Source: Labia minor (taxonomy: Eukaryota; Arthropoda; Insecta; Dermaptera; Spongiphoridae). Taken from it: a DNA stretch of 64,000 nt. Position numbers and translations under genes: made by a program. The DNA lies in the NCBI GenBank assembly GCA_963082975.1, contig OY720346.1, positions 34,437,787 through 34,501,786 of the forward strand, written 5' to 3'. The notes beneath the pieces are model-generated. The model did not search any database. It was not told the origin of the DNA and saw nothing but the letters and a program-made list of their open reading frames with translations. This document shows, piece after piece, positions 36,024 through 47,704 of the stretch. Each line of letters begins with the position of its first letter. Within the stretch, counting starts at the first letter, position 1.

Positions 36024-36493
36024 CAGGGGTCGGCAAACTTTTTTAGGAAAGGGCTAAATATAAAAATTTTAATGATCTGGGGGCCATACATGTTAGAATA
36101 TATATTTTAATGTCCTAACGAAGAATCTAATAAAAATAAATTTTAAATTAATTAATTAATTAAATAATAAATTTTGCATTAAATAATGTGATTAATGTAA
36201 TTATTTTTTTTTAGATATTATTTCATCTCATAATTGCGTACAAAGTTAGTACTTCCTATAATTAAAGTTGTTTGCAAATGGTCATCTGTTAATGTGTATT
36301 GCGATTTTGTGTACTTCATTTACGAAAATGTCTTTTCACATTGATATATACTTCTAAATACAGAAATAAACAGTCTTGCATATAATTAAATTATTTTGCA
36401 GTTGCATAAAATATGGCAATATTTATCTGCGGGCCGGATAAAAAAATATGGCGGGCCGGATTTGGCCCGCGGGCCGTAGTTTGCCGACTCTTG
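36024..36493. mobile_element. hAT-type MITE (470 bp)
   Basis: Terminal inverted repeat CAGGGGTCGGCAAACTTTTT against GTTTGCCGACTCTTG, with flanks GTCTATGG (36016-36023) and GTCTAAGG (36494-36501), an 8-bp target duplication with one mismatch. The interior has GGGCCGGAT/TTGGCCCGCGGGCC near the right end, typical of this widespread hAT group. Non-coding. Confidence 0.9.
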
Positions 36494-36501
36494 GTCTAAG
36501 G

Positions 36502-37130
36502 TCTAAACATTATGATTTTTATTTTAAATTATATTTATATTTATATAGATATTAAAGTGGCCAGTTGAGAGTTTTGTTTTTTCCTGTGCCCATCTATCTA
36601 TCTATCTATCTATATATATCCCATATTAACACCCCTTCAATTTCACTACGTACCCTTTACTTTATTTTATCTTATTACTTTGCAAGAGTTTGTATTATAG
36701 ATTATATAAATATATAATAAAAGAAAAATAGAAATTTTTTTTCACCAAGTTCAAATAGAATAAAAATAGCATTAAATCGACAGGGCGGACAAGCGGCGCC
36801 TATGGGGTTGTTGACCCCTGAGCAAAATGGTTTTTGTTGTCCCCTTGATAAAAAAAAAATAAAAAATAAAATGGGAACAAATCCAGAGAAGTATCTTTTT
36901 TCTATGTAGTGAAAATTCTCTTTTTTTTTCTTTTATTTATAAAATATGAACATATACCCATTTATGAATAATGAAAGGAAGGTGTTTGAAAGTGGATTAT
37001 TTCTCTTAAAAACATACTTTATTCCCTTAATGTGATACAATATCAGATTGTGAATATCTTTAAAAAATTAAATTTTACGTGAAAAATGCTTTTTTCTTTT
37101 ATATTGCTGAATAATAATTAATGCTATGCA
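36502..37130. other. AT-rich DNA with (TATC)n
   Basis: (ATCT)n microsatellite at about 36592-36613. 36779-36845 is a GC-richer remnant (GCGGACAAGCGGCGCC, TTGACCCCTGAGC) that may be an old repeat. No gene is seen. Confidence 0.5.
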
Positions 37131-37131
37131 T

Positions 37132-37395
37132 CTCCAGACAAAGTTATGGTCATAAGATTAGAAGGGTGAAATAGGCAGGATACGTGGCAAGAATGGGAGA
37201 GGAAAGACTGGCGAAAAATCTATTTGAGAAGAGTCCGATTGGCAAGTGACAGGTTGGAAGACCAATTAGGCGGTGAGCAGACAATGTACGAAGGGAGATT
37301 AAGAGAGATGGGGTGACTTAAGACGTTTGGAGAAAAGTGGTGGCTGCGACCAAGAACTTTCGAGTTTCGTAGAACCACAAAAATATAGATAATAA
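37132..37395 (+). pseudogene. Non-LTR retrotransposon 3' tail (RTE-like)
   Basis: The plus strand carries the GAATGGGAGAGGAAAGACTGG block (ARMGEERLAK) and the CCGATTGGCAAGTGACAGGT block (PIGKxQVGRPxRR), then GTGGCTGCGACCAAGAACTT and a short ATAGATAAT tail. These are the closing motifs of the same reverse transcriptase seen at 8164. Only about 85 codons remain, with frameshifts. Confidence 0.75.
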
Positions 37396-37546
37396 TTAAT
37401 GTGAGATTTTATTCTTGCGAACCACATATTTATATTTTAAATGTAATTTTAATTTAGTATTTAAACATGACTTTTAAATTCTGATTTTCTCACTCTTCAA
37501 GGATATAATCGACAATTTTTTTTACTATGTACTAAATAAAGCTATT

Positions 37547-37594
37547 TACTTGAGTATAAATTTATAAATATACTTGAGTATAAATTTATAAATA
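37547..37594. repeat. Two tandem 24-bp units
   Basis: TACTTGAGTATAAATTTATA plus AATA is repeated exactly twice, immediately before the 3' end of Helitron H2. Confidence 0.9.
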
Positions 37595-37596
37595 TA

Positions 37597-39768
37597 CTAG
37601 CTGCTCAGAGCGCCTTCGGCGCTCTTCACACCTAGACAGACACTCCGCCCCCTGTACCCCTGAGTGGTACGTAGTATTTGGTTGAAAGTAGTAAAAGCTT
37701 TTCATCCATTTTGTTTCAATCAGTATATTACATAAAACATTCATTTCTTTTTGTGTTCTTATTTAAAATATATTTTAACTTAATCAGTAAATTAATTATA
37801 TATATTCTTATTGTACATGTTATATCTATCTATCTATGTGGCTCAAAGATACTCGAAAGTTCTTGGCCGCAACAACCACATTTTTCCAAGTGTCCCTGTC
37901 CTGAGCCCTTGTCCCATCTCTCTTACGTCTCTTCCTACGCGTCCTTGGTCTTCCAAGCGGACCTTTTCCAATCGGTCTCCGCACCAATATCTTTTTCCTC
38001 TCCCATTCTAGCCACGTGCCCTGCCTATCGCAGCCTTCTCGCTTTTATAACCCTAACTATTTCTGAAGGTGCATAGAGGTCATTCCTCGTTATGCAGTCT
38101 CCGCCATTCCCCGGTGATCTCATCTTTCTTTGGTCAATAAATGCTGGGAAGAATCCTATTCTCAAATACTCTGAATCTCCCAGGGTCATAGACCATGCCT
38201 CCCACCCATATAATACAACAGGAAAAATAATTGTTTTATATATTTTAATTTTGATTCCCTTTGATAATAATTTGGATGAGATAAGCCTCTTTACTGCATG
38301 ATAACAGGCGTTTCCCAATTGCAACCTCGACTTTAATTCTTCTCAAATATTATCCTTCGTGATTACATTCAATTTTTCTACATATTCAAATTCTACATTT
38401 TGTATATTAAGATTTTGTATGTTAATACTAATCCTTTTTGTTACTAAATATATTTTTTCTTATCACTATTAATTTCAAACCCCATCTCTTTTCCTACCTC
38501 CATTAATTTTTCCTCGCTATCTGTAATTGCAATTCCCGAATCTCTATATTATATTTAAGTCGTCTGGGTAACTTAATATTTTACATTGATTTGATTTCCT
38601 CATCTTACTCTTTCTTTACTACCTTCAAGACAAAATTTAAGATCAAAATTTGAAAAAATTTATCCGGATCTATTGAGTCATACGTATGTTTTACTAAATT
38701 CTAAAAATAATTGGTGATCAGAAATATTGAATTCGTGTTTTTTTTTCTAATATCTGTTATAATCAAAATATCTTAATTAATGTTGATCGATTTGGCCTGA
38801 ACTCGCATTGATTAGTTTTTTAACACTCCGTTTGGTTAAATTTCAAATAGAGGGAGAGAAAGAGTTTCTAATTAAGAAAGAGCCCTATTAATAAAAAAAT
38901 ATAATAGAATACAATAATTTTGATTTAAAACAAATTTAAAAAAAAATACTCAATATAAAAAAGACAAAAATTTAAAACATCTCGTTTTTATCATTAGTCT
39001 AAAAAATCATATTTTAATTTTTATATAACCAAGAAATCATTTTTTCACTTAAAATATAGTTGTAATTAATAATTGAAACAAAAACATAAAATATTATAAT
39101 TTAGTCATTTTAATTGACATTTTGAAAATATTTTTGTATTCATAAAACATTAAAAATAATATATTCTGTTTTTTATATTAAACAATGATAAAATTTATAC
39201 TCTTCAATTAAATATAAAAGAAGCAATATTCAAATAAGTATAGAATAAATAAAATTTAAGTTTAATATGATCTAAATATTTTATTAAATTAATTAAAATG
39301 AGAACTTTTAGAATAAATTATTTAATTGAATTGATATTTGAATATTAGGATTTAAAATAAAAAGTTAAATATTATAATAATTCTTTGATTGGGAATCGCT
39401 ATGATAATTAATTTATATTCATTGGGTAAAATGAGTCCGCTTGGTCAGTGGGCCACACAAGGCTCTTGAATGAACAACACGGAGAATTATATAAACTATA
39501 AAAAATTAATTTCTGCGGTTATTGATTAGATATTAATAAAATTTATAGCCTATGTTACTATAGAGGTATATAAGAATATTGCGATTTAATTTCATAGAAA
39601 TCGGTTCAGCCAATTTTGAGTCTATAACATTCTTATTTTCCGGACAGACTGACAGACAGACATGAAAAATTCTAAAGTCACTTTTGGATTCTAGGTCATG
39701 AAACACGAAGATATGCAAAAAATTTTAAATTCTGAGCAATGTGCAAAGAAAACCTTTATATATATTTA
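37597..39768 (-). mobile_element. Helitron copy H2 (about 2.2 kb)
   Basis: Minus strand. The 3' terminus CTAG (37597-37600) is preceded on the plus strand by A. A perfect hairpin GAGCGCC-TTC-GGCGCTC sits at 37608-37624, 7 nt inside. The 5' end is placed near 39768 by the TATATATAAAGG motif, but the sequence inside differs from H3 and H5, with its own GTCTGTCTGTC and TTGGCTGAACCGATT motifs. It carries the retrotransposon tail (37845-38730) and shares with H5 the segment around 39420-39610. It is followed 55 bp later by H3 in the same orientation. Confidence 0.75.
37845..38730 (-). pseudogene. RT tail captured in H2, with GATA tail
   Basis: Minus frame 38324-38025 reads GNACYHAVKRLISSKLLSKG, IKIYKTIIFPVVLYGWEAWS, FFPAFIDQRKMRSPGNGGD and CITRNDLYAPSEIVRVIKA, closely matching the C-terminal half of RTE-like reverse transcriptases (family motif YKTLIRPVVLYGSETW). 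Upstream are pieces of the catalytic domain. At 37825-37840 the plus strand shows TATCTATCTATCTATG, the complement of the GATA tail of the free retrotransposon copies. The passenger therefore includes the retrotransposon's own 3' terminus. Confidence 0.8.
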
Positions 39769-39823
39769 TTTTTTCTAATATTCTTCGTAAAATATATTTA
39801 ATTAAAGAAAATTTTATTTTAAA

Positions 39824-41494
39824 CTAGCTGCTCAGAGCTCCTTCGTCGCTCTTCACATCTAGACGGGGGCTCCGCCCCCTGTACCCCCGAGTGGTACATA
39901 GTATTTGGTTGAAAGTAGTAAAAGGTTTTCATTCATTTTGTTTCAAACAATGTATAACATAAAACATTCATTTCTTATTGTGTGATTATTTAAAATATAT
40001 TTTAATTTATTTAGTAAATTAATTATATATATTATTATTGAATATGTTATATCTATCTACTCGAAAGTTCTTGGCAGCTACAACCACATTTCTCCAAGTG
40101 TCCCCAGTGACCTCATCTTTCTTTGGCCAATAAATGCTGGAAAGAATAATCTGAATCTACTCTCATCTCCCAGGGTCATAGACCATGCGTGGCTCAACGG
40201 TACTCGAAAGTTCTTGGCAGCTTCAACCACATTTCTCCAAGTGTCCTTATCCTGAGCCTCTGTTCCATCTCTCGTACGTCATTCCCTGATGTACTCATCT
40301 TTCTTTGGCCCATAAATGCTGGGGAGAATCCTATTCTCAAATACTCTGAATCCACTCTCATCTCCTAAGATCATAGACCATGTCTCACACTCATATAATA
40401 CAACAGACAAAATAATTGTTTTATATATTTTAATTTTCATTCCCTTTTATAATAATTTTGATGAGATAAGCCTCTTTACTGCATGATAACAGGCGTTTCC
40501 CGATTGCAACTTCGATTTAAATTCTTCTCAAATATTATTATCCTTCGTGATTACATTCAATTTTTCTACATATTCAAATTCTACATTTTGTATGTTAATA
40601 CTGCTCCTGTTTGTTTCTAAATATTTTTATTTATCATTATTAATTTTAAACCTCATCTCTTTTCCTACCTCCATTAATTTTTCCTCGCTATCTGTAATTG
40701 CAATTGCCGAATCTGCTATTATATTTAAGTCGTCTGGGTCACCTAATATTTTACAATTGATTTCCGCATCTTACTCTTTCTTTACTACCTTCAAGATAAA
40801 TTTTAAGATCAAAATTTGAAAAAGTTTATCCAGATCTATTGAGTCATGCGTAGGTTTTACTAAAGTCTACAAATAATTAGTGAACAGAGATATTGAATAT
40901 AGTTTATAAGTATTGTATATGTTATAATAGAGTATAATATTTCTTGATCATTTCATTTCGATATTTTAATTTCATTGCTTGATTTTTATTGAATATTTTT
41001 AATTATAATAAAATTTGAGAAAATGCAAAGTTAGACTTGAGACAATTTATAAAAATTAATTTATAAAAATTAACGGTATAAAAGTATTGATTAAAACTAA
41101 AGATAAATTAATAATATATACATTCATTAATAGTATTAATTTAAATTAATGGATTTATTTGATTTTTTATTATTAATTTCATTTATTAATTTTTTTAGAT
41201 AATAGTTAATTCCCTCCCTTAAAATAAAAGAAGTATTCAAATATAGAAAGAATAATTACAAAATAATTTAAGTTAAATATGATTTAAATATTTTTTTATA
41301 TTAATTAAAATGAGAACTTTTAGAATAAATTATTTAATTGAAATGATATTTGAATATTAGAATTTAAAATAAAAAGTGAAATATTATAATAATTCTTTGA
41401 TTGGGAATTCTTTTTTGTTTGTTTCTATGACAGCAAAAAAGTAAACAAATTACATACATACATACATACAAACACTCTCCTTTATATATATAGA
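39824..41494 (-). mobile_element. Helitron copy H3 (1671 bp, both ends good)
   Basis: Minus strand. 5' TCTATATATATAAAGGAGAG begins at 41494 after an A; 3' CTAG ends at 39824 before a T. The hairpin region is GAGCGACGAAGGAGCTC in element orientation, identical to H5. Contains a TATG-type microsatellite near the 5' end (41453-41470) and the retrotransposon tail at 40063-40890. Part of that tail is duplicated: the TACTCGAAAGTTCTTGGCAGC block occurs at about 40057 and again at 40200. No Rep/helicase gene. Confidence 0.9.
40063..40890 (-). pseudogene. RT fragment captured in H3
   Basis: On the minus strand the 40890 end encodes, with a one-base shift, FVDFSKT then HDSIDLDKLFQILI (RT motif A, family form DFxKAYDSID). 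It then jumps to the post-motif-B region, a DDLNII-type motif C zone, EEKLMEVGKEMRFEI, and on to the YKTII...VVLYECETWS and FENRILPSIYG region. The finger/palm segment with motif B is absent, so the captured copy was already internally deleted. A 90-codon plus-strand frame at 40547-40819 is a shadow of this. Confidence 0.75.
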
Positions 41495-41717
41495 TTATGT
41501 GTTTAAAAATTAAAAATCATTTAAAATTACTTTAAAAAATGCATAATACATCATTATAAAAATTTAACTAAATATTATGAACTCCTGTTTTTTTTTTATT
41601 TTCTAAGGCTTATCCAAAAAATACTCTAATATTTTAATTCACTCCTCAAAGTCGTGAATACCAATGATTTAAGAATAAATGAAATAAGTAATTAATTCTT
41701 ATTATTTTTGTTACTAG
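41495..41717. other. AT-rich DNA ahead of candidate microexon
   Basis: AT-rich, ending in a pyrimidine-rich tract that may be a splice acceptor. Confidence 0.4.
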
Positions 41718-41753
41718 GAATCATCGCCGACGCTTACGCTCATCTCATCCAAA
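41718..41753 (+). other. Candidate 36-nt microexon
   Basis: Acceptor-like ATTATTTTTGTTACTAG ends at 41717 and a consensus donor GTAAGTAAA starts at 41754. The 36 nt between are about half G+C in a region near 80% AT. They are divisible by three and open in all frames: ESSPTLTLISSK in phase 0, IIADAYAHLIQ in another. The contrast in composition, exact edges and in-frame length favour a real alternatively spliced microexon of a plus-strand gene. I do not recognise the peptide. Confidence 0.4.
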
Positions 41754-42043
41754 GTAAGTAAAATTGTTTATATAAATTTTTTATATTTATTTTTGAAATT
41801 TATTTATTATTAGATAATAGAATTAAGTTAAGTAATCATTATTTGGAAAAATTTGATTATTAAAATTGATATTTGTGGAACCACCTATAAATTTTATCAA
41901 ATCACATTTTATTTTTTATTAATTAAATCCACAAATATTCACACTTAAACAATTAATATATAATATGGCTACAATTCATCCAAAAACTAACTATTAGAGA
42001 CTAAAGATCTAAAGATTATACTATTGTAATTAATGTACTATAT
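41754..42043. other. AT-rich DNA, no gene seen
   Basis: Nothing recognised. Confidence 0.5.
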
Positions 42044-42435
42044 CAGGGGTGGCCATACTTGGTGATACTTAGAGCCATATTGAAAAATCGAAAATGTATA
42101 AGAGGCAAGTCGGAAAAAATTTTACTATTTTTTTGGGAGGGGGGGGGGAGTTCGTAGTCACAGAAGCAAAAATTACGAATAGGTGCGCAATTAAAATACC
42201 TAATTATGTTAATAATAAGTCGAGTTGGGATAGATCGGATATACATTTTACAACAAACTTGCAGAAATAACTAAATTTTAAATTTCCTTTAAATAATTAT
42301 ATGTAATTAAATATGTGTCATGACGAAGCCTTTTTACAGTTTGATATATGTAAATTCTAAATTGGGAGAATTTTAAATTTTTTAATTGAGCCACAATAAA
42401 CTTAAAAAGAGCCATATGTGGCTCGCGATCCACGA
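42044..42435. mobile_element. hAT-type MITE (392 bp), right end decayed
   Basis: Left end CAGGGGTGGCCATACTTGG. The right part reads GAGCCATATGTGGCTCGCGA, the usual inner motif of the GAGCCA hAT group, but the last bases of the terminal repeat are lost. TACTATAT flanks it at 42036-42043 and 42436-42443, a perfect 8-bp target duplication. A G-run lies at 42137-42149. Non-coding. Confidence 0.8.
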
Positions 42436-42443
42436 TACTATAT

Positions 42444-44240
42444 TACTATACTGTACTATAATGTATTATATAATGTATTATATTGTATAATATTTTAAAT
42501 CTTTTGTATGGACTATAGGCTTAAATAAATAAATAAAATGGCTAAGATAGAAATACCAATTTATTTTCCTCTTTCTCTCGAATTATTTTCTTCTGTTGTC
42601 GACTTTTATAAAAAAATTTTTAATAAATTAATAAAAATATAATTTTTTACATTTTGACAATATTAGCCATGTTTCTTTACAAATCGGTATCGAATGTGTT
42701 GAGACCATTCTTTTCTAAAACATGCAAAGATTCAAAGATAAAAGCATCATTGAGATGTTGGAAATAAAAACGTCTATGATTTTAACAATTATTCAGTTGA
42801 TATTATGGAAAAATGGTAATATTAATTGGATGTGAAAAAATACAAAACATATAGAAATCATATTCTTTTGAGAAATATAACAGACTTATTAATGAAATAA
42901 ACTTAGCCATATATAACTTATATATAGAATGTAAATTTTTATTATAATCTAATAATAATATTTACATAGATATAATGTTTGAATATTTTTATTGATATCT
43001 GTTATTAATTAATTTAATTATAATAAAAAAACAATTAAAATGATTTTCTTGTAAATGATACCTTGATCTCCCCAAAATTTCTTCCATTTTTACAATTTTG
43101 ACTGCACTCTCTGGTATGTTAGTATGCGAAGAGTTCATAATATGTGTTAATATTGACCAAAATGCCATAATTAGGAGAAGGTGGCTATTTTTACATAAAT
43201 CACTATTTTTAAACATTATATTATAGTTATCTTAATTTAAAACAAGAGATTAAAAACCATATTTATAACATTCTCTTTTTATTTATTAGAATGTATGTAT
43301 TGTAGAATGAATTCATTTCGATGATTAAGCATCTTAAATTTTCTTTTTTTTTTCGTTCTTTCGCTTGCAAACCGACGACAAGTGCACATCTGTTCATTCG
43401 TACATCTGTCACGGAAATTTGAGTCACTTCCACTTTTGAAAAAATCCCATTTGCTTGTTCTCTCTCTACTCTATTTCTTTTTAACTTAAGTGCGTCAGTC
43501 CCATTATATATATATATATATATATATACCAATATAAGTACTTTTCTAGAGCTTTGTTGCCTATTGATTTTTTAAAATCATATTCATACTAAACATATTT
43601 CTAATTGGTTTTAAAGAATAAAAATTTAAAGAAAACTTTCATTCGTTACTAATTATTTGATTAATTTTAACCATAATTGATTTTTCTTGTTTAATATCTT
43701 TTGTTCATATGTAATGGAAATAAGTATTAATATTATTATTATTAATATTATTATATAAAAATATTTGTATATTCAAATTTAAAATATATACGCTTAATTT
43801 AATATATAGGTATATAATAAATATTTCACAATTCCACTATACTATAAAATCTTTAATTAATATTAAAATATAAAAGTCTCAAAAAAGGAAAATTCCATTA
43901 TTTTTTATTCCTTTTGTAGATAATCTATTCTATTCGTCTATATTATTATCATAGATAAATGTTTCATTTTTAAACACTTAAACTATGTGTGTTTAGAATT
44001 TTAATTAATGTATGTATAGGTATTTGAGATTTCGTAATGTTTCTTTTAAGTTACCTCTAAGAGAGTTTCAAAATTTTTCATTAATTTTATAATAATAAAA
44101 TAAAGAAAAAAAAAATCATTAAATATAAAAAGTGTTTGGTTGAATTTTTTTATATAATCATCAATCAGTTAATTACCTAAATGGTCCATAATCATAAATT
44201 TCAAGGATTTAGACACTTAATGAAATATATGTATAATACA
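42444..44240. other. AT-rich DNA, no gene seen
   Basis: 43360-43500 is slightly GC-richer (ACCGACGACAAGTGCACATC), with a short open minus frame that lacks any domain; it could be a small regulatory island. (TA)n at 43507-43527. Confidence 0.45.
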
Positions 44241-44244
44241 TATT

Positions 44245-44490
44245 TGTATATATATAAATATGTGGCTAGAATTGGTGAGAAAAGAATGGCGAAAATTATA
44301 TTGGTGGGAAGGTCGATTGGAAAACGTCCAGTTGGAAGACCAAGGATGCGGCGGCTGAATAATGTAAGAAGAGTCGTGAGGAGTTGGATGGGTTTAGCTT
44401 AGGATAGGGACACTTGGAGGAATGTGGATGCTGCGGCCAAAAACTTTTGAGTTGAGTAGAGCTACAGAGATAGATAGATAAATAATTAAT
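44245..44490 (+). pseudogene. Non-LTR retrotransposon 3' tail (RTE-like)
   Basis: The best-read tail in the window: VARIGEKRMAKIILVG followed by GKRPVGRPRMRRLNNVRR, VVRSWMGLA and stop, then the AATGTGGATGCTGCGGCC block and AGATAGATAGATAAATAA. The GKRPxGRPRxRW signature closes the reverse-transcriptase polyprotein of RTE-like elements. The (GATA)n run is the element's 3' tail. 5'-truncated; it cannot be mobile on its own. Confidence 0.85.
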
Positions 44491-44714
44491 ATATTTAAAT
44501 TTATTTTTAAATAAAATAAATTCATTTTTTTAGATATATTTTATATTTTTTTTAATATTATTAAATAATAATATCAAATAGTATATAATATAGTAACTGA
44601 AAAATAATGAGAGAATTGAAAGAAGATAAGAATAATAATAATAATTGGTTCGACAAAGGAATTTTAAATTTAGTACATTGTCAATATGACAATTTTAAAT
44701 TTCAATGACACTAA

Positions 44715-44736
44715 TTTTTTTTTTTTTTTTTTTTTT
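44715..44736. repeat. T homopolymer (22 nt)
   Basis: An uninterrupted T run, 38 bp before a pogo-like element. Confidence 0.95.
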
Positions 44737-44773
44737 GCTTGGAGATATATTTCGAATATTTTTTTATCTATTA

Positions 44774-45379
44774 CAGTCACCGCTGTATATAAGCAAACTC
44801 TAATAAGCAACATTCTTTATAAGCAAACTCTATACCAGCAACTTTTTTTAGTTCAACTGTTGTGTATAAGCAATTTATTTTTTTAAGCTAAATATTTGAA
44901 TTGACAGTTGTTCACAACAACATTACCTCAAATTGCAAAAAATTATGTTATTGAAATATGTTTGCTGTCCCTTTAAACAAAATTTTTTTTTAGTCAGAGC
45001 AAAAGTTTAAGACAAAAATTCATCATTTACACGTTAAACCGAACAATTACCAAAAAATAAACAAATATATATTTTGATTAACTGATTATCAATATTTTAT
45101 GTCAATAACGATCAAAATGCTTTTAGCCCTTTAGATTTGGCGTCCCGGACAAATGTTAGGGTAGCCGGCCTTGTGTTTTGTGCTATCCGTATTGAAGTTA
45201 ATTTCTGTTAATTAGTTATTTATATTTAGTTTGGTACATTAGTTAGTAAAAGAAAAAAAGAAAAATATTTTCCACACAGACGGTAAGTATTTTTATACTC
45301 CATTTTTACCTATCCTATAAGCAACATTTCCCAATATTGAAATTGGTTCAAATAAGTTGCTTATATAGACCGTTGACTG
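44774..45379. mobile_element. Pogo/Tigger-like non-autonomous element (606 bp)
   Basis: CAGTCACCGCTGTATATAAG at the left and CTTATATAGACCGTTGACTG at the right are imperfect inverted repeats, flanked by TA at 44772-44773 and 45380-45381. A repeated TATAAGCAA motif occurs in both arms. The interior has GGCGTCCCGGACAAATG, possibly an older nested remnant. No transposase frame is seen. Confidence 0.8.
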
Positions 45380-45381
45380 TA

Positions 45382-46810
45382 ATATGTTTACAGAAAAATT
45401 ACTTATATATATGTATGTACAAAATAATATTTATTCTTTAGAAAATAATTATTGATTTTATAATAAAGTACATAAAAGAAAAAATATAATTTCTTAGTTT
45501 TTCAACACGTGAGTTAAGAAATTCAAAATCTACCTCTGAGATGCTGGCACGTAGATGTGGAAGAAGGGGGGACATTTTCGGATAGTTTCCCCATCCTCTT
45601 CCCGCTTCATCCCTATTCCCCCTACCCTCGTCACAAGGGACCTGGCTATATTTTATGAGCTCTCGTAAAGCATATTAAGTATATCCTAAACAAAAGCCTA
45701 TTTTAGTGTTCATTTCGTTTTTTTTGCGCTCTACTTGAAAAATCTTTTTTCTTAGAAACCGTTGCTACTCTGTGAATGTTGTTCAAATTTTTTTTTTTTT
45801 TTGCTGATGTTTCTTCTCTCCTTCCTTCGGGTTGTATGTATACACATTTTGCTTCACTAATTATAAATTTAATTTTCTTTCTCTATTAGACCTGGCTCAC
45901 TACAATTAACAAAAACAGAGAGAAGAAGATGCAAAGAAAAAAAAAGAATAAAATGAGAAAAGAATGCTTGAAAATCCTTCACAAAATAAAAATATTTTTC
46001 TATACTTTTAATTCATTTTTTTCACCACCTCTATTTCCCGAATTGTCATTCGAACATCATCATCTCTTTCTTCATCATAATTATCATCTAAGATGTTTTA
46101 ACTAACTTTTTATATATATATAAATGCCTAACTCTTCTATATATATTTCGGAATTTAAATGAATACAAGAAAAAAAATATAGATAAAGAAGAATCTATAT
46201 TTTATCTTATTTCTCTTTCTCTCTCTTTTAATATATATATATATATATTAATCTAATTTCAAAAGTTAATTATAATTAGAAAATAAAAACAAAATTGTAT
46301 AAATTAATGAAAAATTGCAACTTTTTTCCTTGAAATGCCATGTTTTTTTTAATTTCAAATTTTTTCTAAATAATAAATAATGTTTTAAATAATAAATTTA
46401 ATTAATATAATTAATTCATTGTAAACGGCAATATCGTGTTGAAATTACCATTTTATTTTTTTATTTTCATTTAACTAAATTTCAAATAAAAATTAAAATT
46501 AAATTAATACAATTTATATTTCCCTTATTTAAACCCTATAGATATTTTTATATTAATTTTTTTTAAATTTTAAGTAAAAATTTAAAGAAAGTTTATTTAA
46601 AAATCAATTTAAGTATTTAATTTATGCGGCTCAAAACATTTTGAGATGCGACCTAAACACAAATTATGAAAATATTTAAATTTACTCATTTCTACTAAAA
46701 AAAAATAATGTTTGCAATATTCTTCATGCTCATTTATAATTTTATATATATATTTAATTCAAATAAAAAAATTATAATAAAAAGAAGTTATTTGTTTTAA
46801 TAAAACAATA
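45382..46810. other. AT-rich DNA; GC-richer island at 45530-45690
   Basis: The island contains GATGCTGGCACGTAGATGTG, GACATTTTCGGATAG, then GGACCTGGCTATATTTTATG and AGCTCTCGTAAAGC. Its complexity and the TTTTATG (posterior-Hox-type) string make it a candidate regulatory element. There is a CT-rich patch around 46200-46230 followed by (TA)n. No coding frame. Confidence 0.35.
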
Positions 46811-47704
46811 TACAGGGTGGCGCAGATGGATCGGGTGGTTTTAAACTAATTGTCAAACTGTCAATTTTGAGCGAGGGGGCTGTTAACGCAAAAAAGATCC
46901 CAATTGAAAATATGCTTCAGTGCATAAATCAATTCCCTTATTTACGTTAACAAGGTTTTTATTTAATTTAAAAACTGTTTGTCAAGGCCGCCAGCTAAAC
47001 TTTATTTTTTCAAAAGGTAGATTAACAAAACCTTTTAATTCAAGTAATACTTACAAGCAGACCAGTTAGACTTAAATGCCTCTTAAATTATAAGAAATAA
47101 TACATAAATCGTCCCTGGGTGATCCGAAAACTGCAGACACGTGGCTTCTAATTCTTATTTAAATAAAATAAGAAATAAAAACACTGGAAGCTCTCCAAAC
47201 CACAATCAATTTAACCCACCTAAATCTCCTTAAGGTATAAAGAAATAATTAATAAATAAAACAAATTCAATTTGGTTTTCTGATATATTTATAAATGATG
47301 TAATGTATAAAAAAGGTAAAAAGAAATAAATCAGTATACAGCTAAGTTTAAGATGAAAACAAATAAAACAAATAATCTTAATTTAAACTAAACAAATTAA
47401 TAAACAACTAAATTAATCAAATAAAATCGAGATCGCACAATGGTAACAAGAATTCTCCAGTGGACCTCAGATATGCAATAACTCAAATTACAAAATAAGA
47501 TATAATTAAACATTAATTAAATTAATTATTATATCAATTTCAATACACCTGAGCAGCGAGAATTAAAGAAGGGAGAATTTCACAAACCTAAATGGTTTCT
47601 GTTCGAATAAGAAAAACAATTAGAGAGGTCTTCCAATATGACCTTACCCCAGAATAGATCAGCACAAATAGACAGCTTGTTCACGTGAAATGAACTGACC
47701 ATTG

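Noticed and set aside
40547-40819. 90-codon plus-strand frame, repeated as 58980-58786 on the minus strand
   Set aside because: It is the antisense shadow of the captured reverse-transcriptase fragment in H3 and H5.
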